Assembly: GCA_900318115.1 (NCBI GenBank)
Contig: ONJJ01000010.1
Span: forward strand, 1 to 64,000
Source: an uncultured Prevotellaceae bacterium
GTDB taxonomy: Bacteria > Bacteroidota > Bacteroidia > Bacteroidales > Bacteroidaceae
Direction: 5' to 3'
DNA: 64,000 nucleotides
Shown: piece after piece, positions 60,659 through 64,000 of the stretch
Layout of the letters: each line of letters begins with the position of its first letter
Numbering within the stretch: the stretch's first letter is position 1
The notes under the pieces: model-generated
Told to the model about the DNA's origin: nothing
The model's database searches: none
What the model saw: the letters and a program-made list of their open reading frames with translations, nothing else
Made by a program: the position numbers and the translations under genes

Positions 60659-61531
60659 TTATTTCCCTCTGTTCACTATCTCCTCGTGGAAGAAATAGTT
60701 TACCACCACGGGCGGTTCGCCATGACGCGAGCGCACGGAGTCGTCGTTGCGGACGTAGGGTAGTCCCTCAGCCTCGCAGAAGGCCCGCATCTGCATATCG
60801 AGTTGCATCCAGTAGGAGCGGTCTTTTTTCGTATAGATGTCGTGGTAGAGCTGATCCAGTTCGGGATGGTGCTCATGAACCCATGCGAGAATCTTTCCCT
60901 TGTAGTCGCCGCGCAGGTTCAGGTTCTCTAACCATACGAGGTTGCAGCAGTCCTTGGCCTTGCGGATGATGGCCTCGACATCAGTGATGCCGGGGAAGAT
61001 GGGCGAGATGAAACAGGTAGTCTCAACGCCTGCCTCATAGAACTGGCGCATAGCCTCCAGGCGACGCTCGATGCTGACGGCTACGTCCATCTCGCGGCGG
61101 AACGACTCGTCGAGCGTGTTGATACTCCACGACACACGGGCATGCGGAAAGGTCTTGATGAGGTCCAGGTCGCGCAGCACAAGGTCCGACTTCGTGGCGA
61201 TGCTCACGCTGATGCCGCTACCCTGCAATTGTTCGAGCAAAGCTCGGGTGCGCTTGTATTTAGCCTCGTGCGGCTGGTAGCAGTCGGTCACGGAACCGAA
61301 GAAGGCTTCCTTGCCCGCATACCGCTTGGCATTCTTAATCTCAGGCCAGTATTTCACGTCGATGAACTCGCCCCACGGCTCCGGATGATTCGTAAAACGC
61401 TTCATGAACGAGGCGTAGCAGTACTTGCAGCCGTGCAGACAGCCCACGTAGGGATTCACCGAGAAGTCGGCCACCGGCAGGTTCGACTTAGTCATCACCG
61501 ACTTCACTTCAATTTCTTGTATCTTCACCAT
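60659..61531 (-). CDS. SPL-type radical SAM protein
   Basis: The 290-residue product has the radical SAM cluster motif CLHGCKYC (about 32-39; CxxxCxxC) inside FSVNPYVGCLHGCKYCYASF, and a partial TIM barrel. It resembles the spore-photoproduct-lyase-like Rv2578c family (VTDCYQPHEAKYKRTRALLE, SIATKSDLVLRDLDLI, CFISPIFPGITDVEAIIRKA). The substrate is unknown; the family is often annotated as DNA-repair-like without proof. It is followed upstream by an esterase and a GNAT gene on the same strand. Confidence 0.88.
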   Translation of the reverse strand: MVKIQEIEVKSVMTKSNLPVADFSVNPYVGCLHGCKYCYASFMKRFTNHPEPWGEFIDVKYWPEIKNAKRYAGKEAFFGSVTDCYQPHEAKYKRTRALLEQLQGSGISVSIATKSDLVLRDLDLIKTFPHARVSWSINTLDESFRREMDVAVSIERRLEAMRQFYEAGVETTCFISPIFPGITDVEAIIRKAKDCCNLVWLENLNLRGDYKGKILAWVHEHHPELDQLYHDIYTKKDRSYWMQLDMQMRAFCEAEGLPYVRNDDSVRSRHGEPPVVVNYFFHEEIVNRGK

Positions 61532-61548
61532 GATAATTTTCGATTTTA

Positions 61549-62241
61549 CTATTTTCGATTTACTATTTTATTGATGCACCACGCAAAGCCCTTGGCGGTA
61601 CGGCGGGCACCATCCACGAAATGATTGCCCGTGTTCCATTCCAGTGTCGTGTTGTCGGAACCGAGTGTCTGCTTCAAGTGCTCATGCTCCCAACGGATGT
61701 TATTGCCAACCTGCGCAATGGCCTTGTTACGTGTATGCTCCTCGCGGTCGCCAAGGCTGAGATAGACGTAATGTGTCTTGACGGGATGCTGACGGGCATA
61801 GTCCTGCCATCCGGCAATCCATACCGAGGGTGACATGGCTGCAATGGCGGTAAAACAATCGGACTCAGAGCCTGACCAAAGGGAAAAGAGACCGCCAAGG
61901 CTGTAGCCGCCTAAGACAATTGGGAGCTCACCATATTCCTGATGCAAAGAGGGAATCAACTCGTCTGTGATAAAACGGAGTGTCTCTCCCGCATGTTCAC
62001 CCACGGCCTGACGTTTCGAAATGGCAGGGTCGTGCCACGGAGTGAGTTCCACTTCCCAGTCGCCGATAGCAGAGGCTGCCATGACGAACGGCACGTCTAT
62101 AGCCTCTCTAATCATCGCCACTTCGTTGTCTATGCTCCCACGTTCCTGAGCGCCCAGTGTCTGGACGAGCAATGCTTTCGGCTTCTCGCCTTCGTTATAG
62201 AGCAGGCACTCACGCCCGCCAATCTGTAATGTCTGTTTCAT
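61549..62241 (-). CDS. Alpha/beta-hydrolase esterase
   Basis: The 230-residue cytoplasmic protein has the nucleophile elbow GGYSLGG (Ser about 113) and a histidine near the end (WNTGNHFVDGARR), consistent with a catalytic triad. It resembles the esterase-D/putative esterase branch. Substrate is unknown. It lies 17 bases upstream of the radical SAM gene on the minus strand, so the two may be co-transcribed. Confidence 0.8.
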   Translation of the reverse strand: MKQTLQIGGRECLLYNEGEKPKALLVQTLGAQERGSIDNEVAMIREAIDVPFVMAASAIGDWEVELTPWHDPAISKRQAVGEHAGETLRFITDELIPSLHQEYGELPIVLGGYSLGGLFSLWSGSESDCFTAIAAMSPSVWIAGWQDYARQHPVKTHYVYLSLGDREEHTRNKAIAQVGNNIRWEHEHLKQTLGSDNTTLEWNTGNHFVDGARRTAKGFAWCINKIVNRK

Positions 62242-62262
62242 ATTGATTGCAAAATTACATTT

Positions 62263-62748
62263 TTATTCCGAAAATGACAAATGCATCATATCTTTCATGT
62301 CGCAGAAGCCAAGGACGGAATATAACAGACGACCGGCTTCGGAGGTTTCGAGATAGATCTTCTTGATGCCACGGGAGAGTGCTGCGCCTACCAGCCAGCG
62401 GACAATGCGTTTTCCCGTGCCGTGTCCCTGATGCTCGGGGCGCACGTAGATGTTCATCAGATAAGCGCAGTGCCCTGTGGGGTTGTCGGGCGACGGCATC
62501 TCATCGTAGAGGCACAGACCGCCACAGCCGACAATTTCTCCATCTTCCTCGGCGAAGCAAGCTATATGACTGCCATTCGCTAAAGCCTTGCGGTAGTAGT
62601 CGAGGTTCTGCTGACGGAGTGCGGCGGTTTCTGCATCGGCGGGGATGGAGAACACGCAATGCAGCACCTCCATACGCCAATGTATCAGCAGGTCAAGGTC
62701 ATCAAGTGATGCCTGACGGATCACGATATCTGTTTCTTTTTCCATCAT
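62263..62748 (-). CDS. GNAT-family N-acetyltransferase
   Basis: The 161-residue product has a single GNAT domain with the acetyl-CoA loop RPEHQGHGTGKRIVRWLVGA (motif Q/RxxGxG/A) and the strand IVGCGGLCLYDEMPSP. Such enzymes acetylate amines of small molecules or proteins. The substrate is not evident. Twenty-one bases separate it from the esterase gene downstream. Confidence 0.88.
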   Translation of the reverse strand: MMEKETDIVIRQASLDDLDLLIHWRMEVLHCVFSIPADAETAALRQQNLDYYRKALANGSHIACFAEEDGEIVGCGGLCLYDEMPSPDNPTGHCAYLMNIYVRPEHQGHGTGKRIVRWLVGAALSRGIKKIYLETSEAGRLLYSVLGFCDMKDMMHLSFSE

Positions 62749-62795
62749 GCGGTAGCAGATTATTTACTTTTCACTTTTCACTATTCTCTTTTCAC

Positions 62796-64000
62796 TTAGG
62801 CGTAAAGTCGTCCCTCCTTTCTGACGATTGGCAGTGCCCGGCGGTCCACCTTGCCGTTGGGAGTCATCGGCAGCGAGGGCATGGTGACAAAGAACTCAGG
62901 AATCATAAACGACGTGAGATGGTCGGCCAACGAACGCTTCAACGTATTCAGACTGAATCTCTTACTGCGAGGCACAATGTAAGCCACAAGGTATGACAAC
63001 CCGTCGGTGTCGGTCTGTGGACACACCACGGCGGTCTCCACCTCCTGCTGGTCGCACAGCACGTTCTCCACCTCGTCGCTCTCCACGCGCTTACCCATAA
63101 TCATCACCTGCTTGTCCTTGCGGTGGAGGAATGCCAGATTCTTGCTTTGACAAGCCTCCCCTTGGGCCGAGCGACCGTCGGGCAACACATAGCCGAGGTC
63201 ACCACTGCGATAGACGCGGCGGCCATCGGGCATCGTAGTGAAATTGGCATTTTCAGGCACATCGCCCTGATAGCCGAGGGAGATACCATCGCCGAAAATA
63301 CAGATTTCGCCCGTCTCGCCATCCTTCACGGGTTGTAGGTGGTCGTCGAGAATTTCGATGCTCGTGCCGAGGACGGCCTTGCCGATGGGGAATGTTCCGT
63401 CAGCCAGTGGCTGGGCATTATCCACACGGAAGTAGGAGGCGCAGACGGTGGTTTCGCTGGGGCCGTAGGTGTTGTAGATCATCACATCCTGCGTGCGCAG
63501 ACGGTCGATGTATTTGGCACGAATCACGTCACCGCCGCTAATCAGCAAGCGCAGCGAACGGGGGATCCGGGGAAGCTTGTTCATCTCTAATAGTAAATAA
63601 GGAAAACTGCTGAGCATCGTCACCTGGTTGCGGTCGATGTACTCCATCAGTCGGCGGATGTCGGCCTTGGTCTCTTCAGAGGGGATGCAGAGCGTGGCAC
63701 CGCTGAGCAACGTAGTAAAGACCTCCTCCACGAAGATGTCGAACGAGCAGACGGAGTGCTGCAGCATATGGTCGTCCGGCAGGGGATGAAATTCGTGCTG
63801 GAAAGCACGGACGTAGTGCAGCACATTCTTGTTTGTCACCATCACGCCCTTGGGCTTGCCCGTCGTACCACTGGTGTAGAGAATATAGGCGAGGTCGTTC
63901 ACCTTATTTATATTATTATGTATATCCTGTATGCCTTCGTCCTTCACCACAAAGTCGCAGCCCTCCATCATATACTTGATGCGCTCCTTGGGGAACGAGG
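62796..64000 (-). CDS. Adenylation-domain (NRPS/AMP-binding) protein, C-terminal part (runs off window)
   Basis: About 400 residues are visible. A-domain core motifs are present: YILYTSGTTGKPKGVM (A3), FDIFVEE (A4), YNTYGPSETTV (A5), GEICIFGDGISLGYQG (A6), YRSGDLGYVLPDG (A7), RKDKQVMIMGKRVE (A8) and TPNGKVDRRALP (A10). Such enzymes activate an amino or aryl acid as its adenylate. Between A7 and A8 the usual short turn is lengthened by 11 residues (RSAQGEACQSK) encoded by the 33-bp palindromic module. The gene ends shortly after A10 with no carrier-protein domain, so it is a stand-alone A-domain or the last domain of a larger protein. The substrate is not assigned. Confidence 0.85.
   Translation of the reverse strand, partial: SFPKERIKYMMEGCDFVVKDEGIQDIHNNINKVNDLAYILYTSGTTGKPKGVMVTNKNVLHYVRAFQHEFHPLPDDHMLQHSVCSFDIFVEEVFTTLLSGATLCIPSEETKADIRRLMEYIDRNQVTMLSSFPYLLLEMNKLPRIPRSLRLLISGGDVIRAKYIDRLRTQDVMIYNTYGPSETTVCASYFRVDNAQPLADGTFPIGKAVLGTSIEILDDHLQPVKDGETGEICIFGDGISLGYQGDVPENANFTTMPDGRRVYRSGDLGYVLPDGRSAQGEACQSKNLAFLHRKDKQVMIMGKRVESDEVENVLCDQQEVETAVVCPQTDTDGLSYLVAYIVPRSKRFSLNTLKRSLADHLTSFMIPEFFVTMPSLPMTPNGKVDRRALPIVRKEGRLYA
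63141..63173 (-). repeat. 33-bp palindromic module inside the adenylation domain
   Basis: A copy of the module at 18981, 19086 and 30705 (CGCTCGGCCCAA start, GCTT centre, CTTG/CAAG terminal arms) lies in frame between motifs A7 and A8. It is 33 bases, exactly 11 codons, and shares the reading frame of the copy at 19086 (RSAQ...). Confidence 0.82.

Noticed and set aside
62796..64000. A full non-ribosomal peptide synthetase cluster
   Set aside because: Only one adenylation domain end is visible, with no condensation, carrier or thioesterase domain in the window.

Overview
The window looks like chromosomal DNA of a Bacteroidota bacterium of the order Bacteroidales, most likely Prevotellaceae or a close relative. 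The evidence is the set of Bacteroidota-type promoters (TTTG, about 20 bases, TAnnTTTG), several ECF sigma / anti-sigma loci, a BlaI / M56-TonB pair, a pyrophosphate-dependent phosphofructokinase, PCMD, GH97 and GH57 proteins, and few obvious Shine-Dalgarno sites. GC content is fairly high, so many long antisense open frames occur; they are left out. No phage, insertion sequence with transposase, rRNA or CRISPR array was seen.

Layout. 1-1663: an ECF sigma factor, a short FecR-like anti-sigma factor and the start of an outer-membrane protein. 1965-4718: a large secreted PL1 pectate lyase. 5610-11521: a complete RND efflux operon (adaptor, pump, outer-membrane channel). 11641-19827: NUDIX hydrolase, a second sigma locus, RidA, a sigma factor fused to a macrodomain-like module, a VWA protein, and a third sigma / anti-sigma pair. 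20129-23766: lipocalin, YraN, a secreted unknown, XRE regulator with DUF2975 partner, and a YafQ-type toxin-antitoxin pair. 23878-28127: M56-TonB sensor, BlaI repressor and a TonB-receptor-like barrel. 28331-28880: a MITE-like element and a 22-bp tandem array. 29026-34128: a glycogen/alpha-glucan operon (GH57, GT4, GH133). 34314-35439: Crp/Fnr regulator and three tRNAs. 35577-41230: NspC, PCMD protein, GH25 lysozyme, PPi-PFK, TcdA. 41372-47966: GH43, ABC-F, GrpE, DnaJ, FolC. 48012-52976: PrmA, OmpH-like, small membrane protein, PepD, beta-helix lipoprotein. 53108-56645: thrS-infC-rpmI-rplT. 56881-64000: a metallopeptidase-like/GH97 fusion, a dead AraC fragment, radical SAM protein, esterase, GNAT and the end of an adenylation-domain protein.

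How the genes work together. Housekeeping modules (translation, folding, folate, central sugar metabolism) alternate with glycan acquisition (PL1, GH43, GH97, PCMD), intracellular glucan turnover, envelope export and sigma/BlaI-type envelope signalling.

Most unusual feature: a family of small palindromic elements built on a CCCTCC...GGAGGG hairpin, some carrying a discrete 33-bp module whose terminal hairpin arms change in compensating ways. Copies lie in operon spacers but also in frame inside genes, mostly in linkers next to a membrane segment of signalling proteins, and once as an 11-residue insertion inside an adenylation domain. This recalls the Rickettsia palindromic elements and is the best candidate here for something not well described in this phylum.
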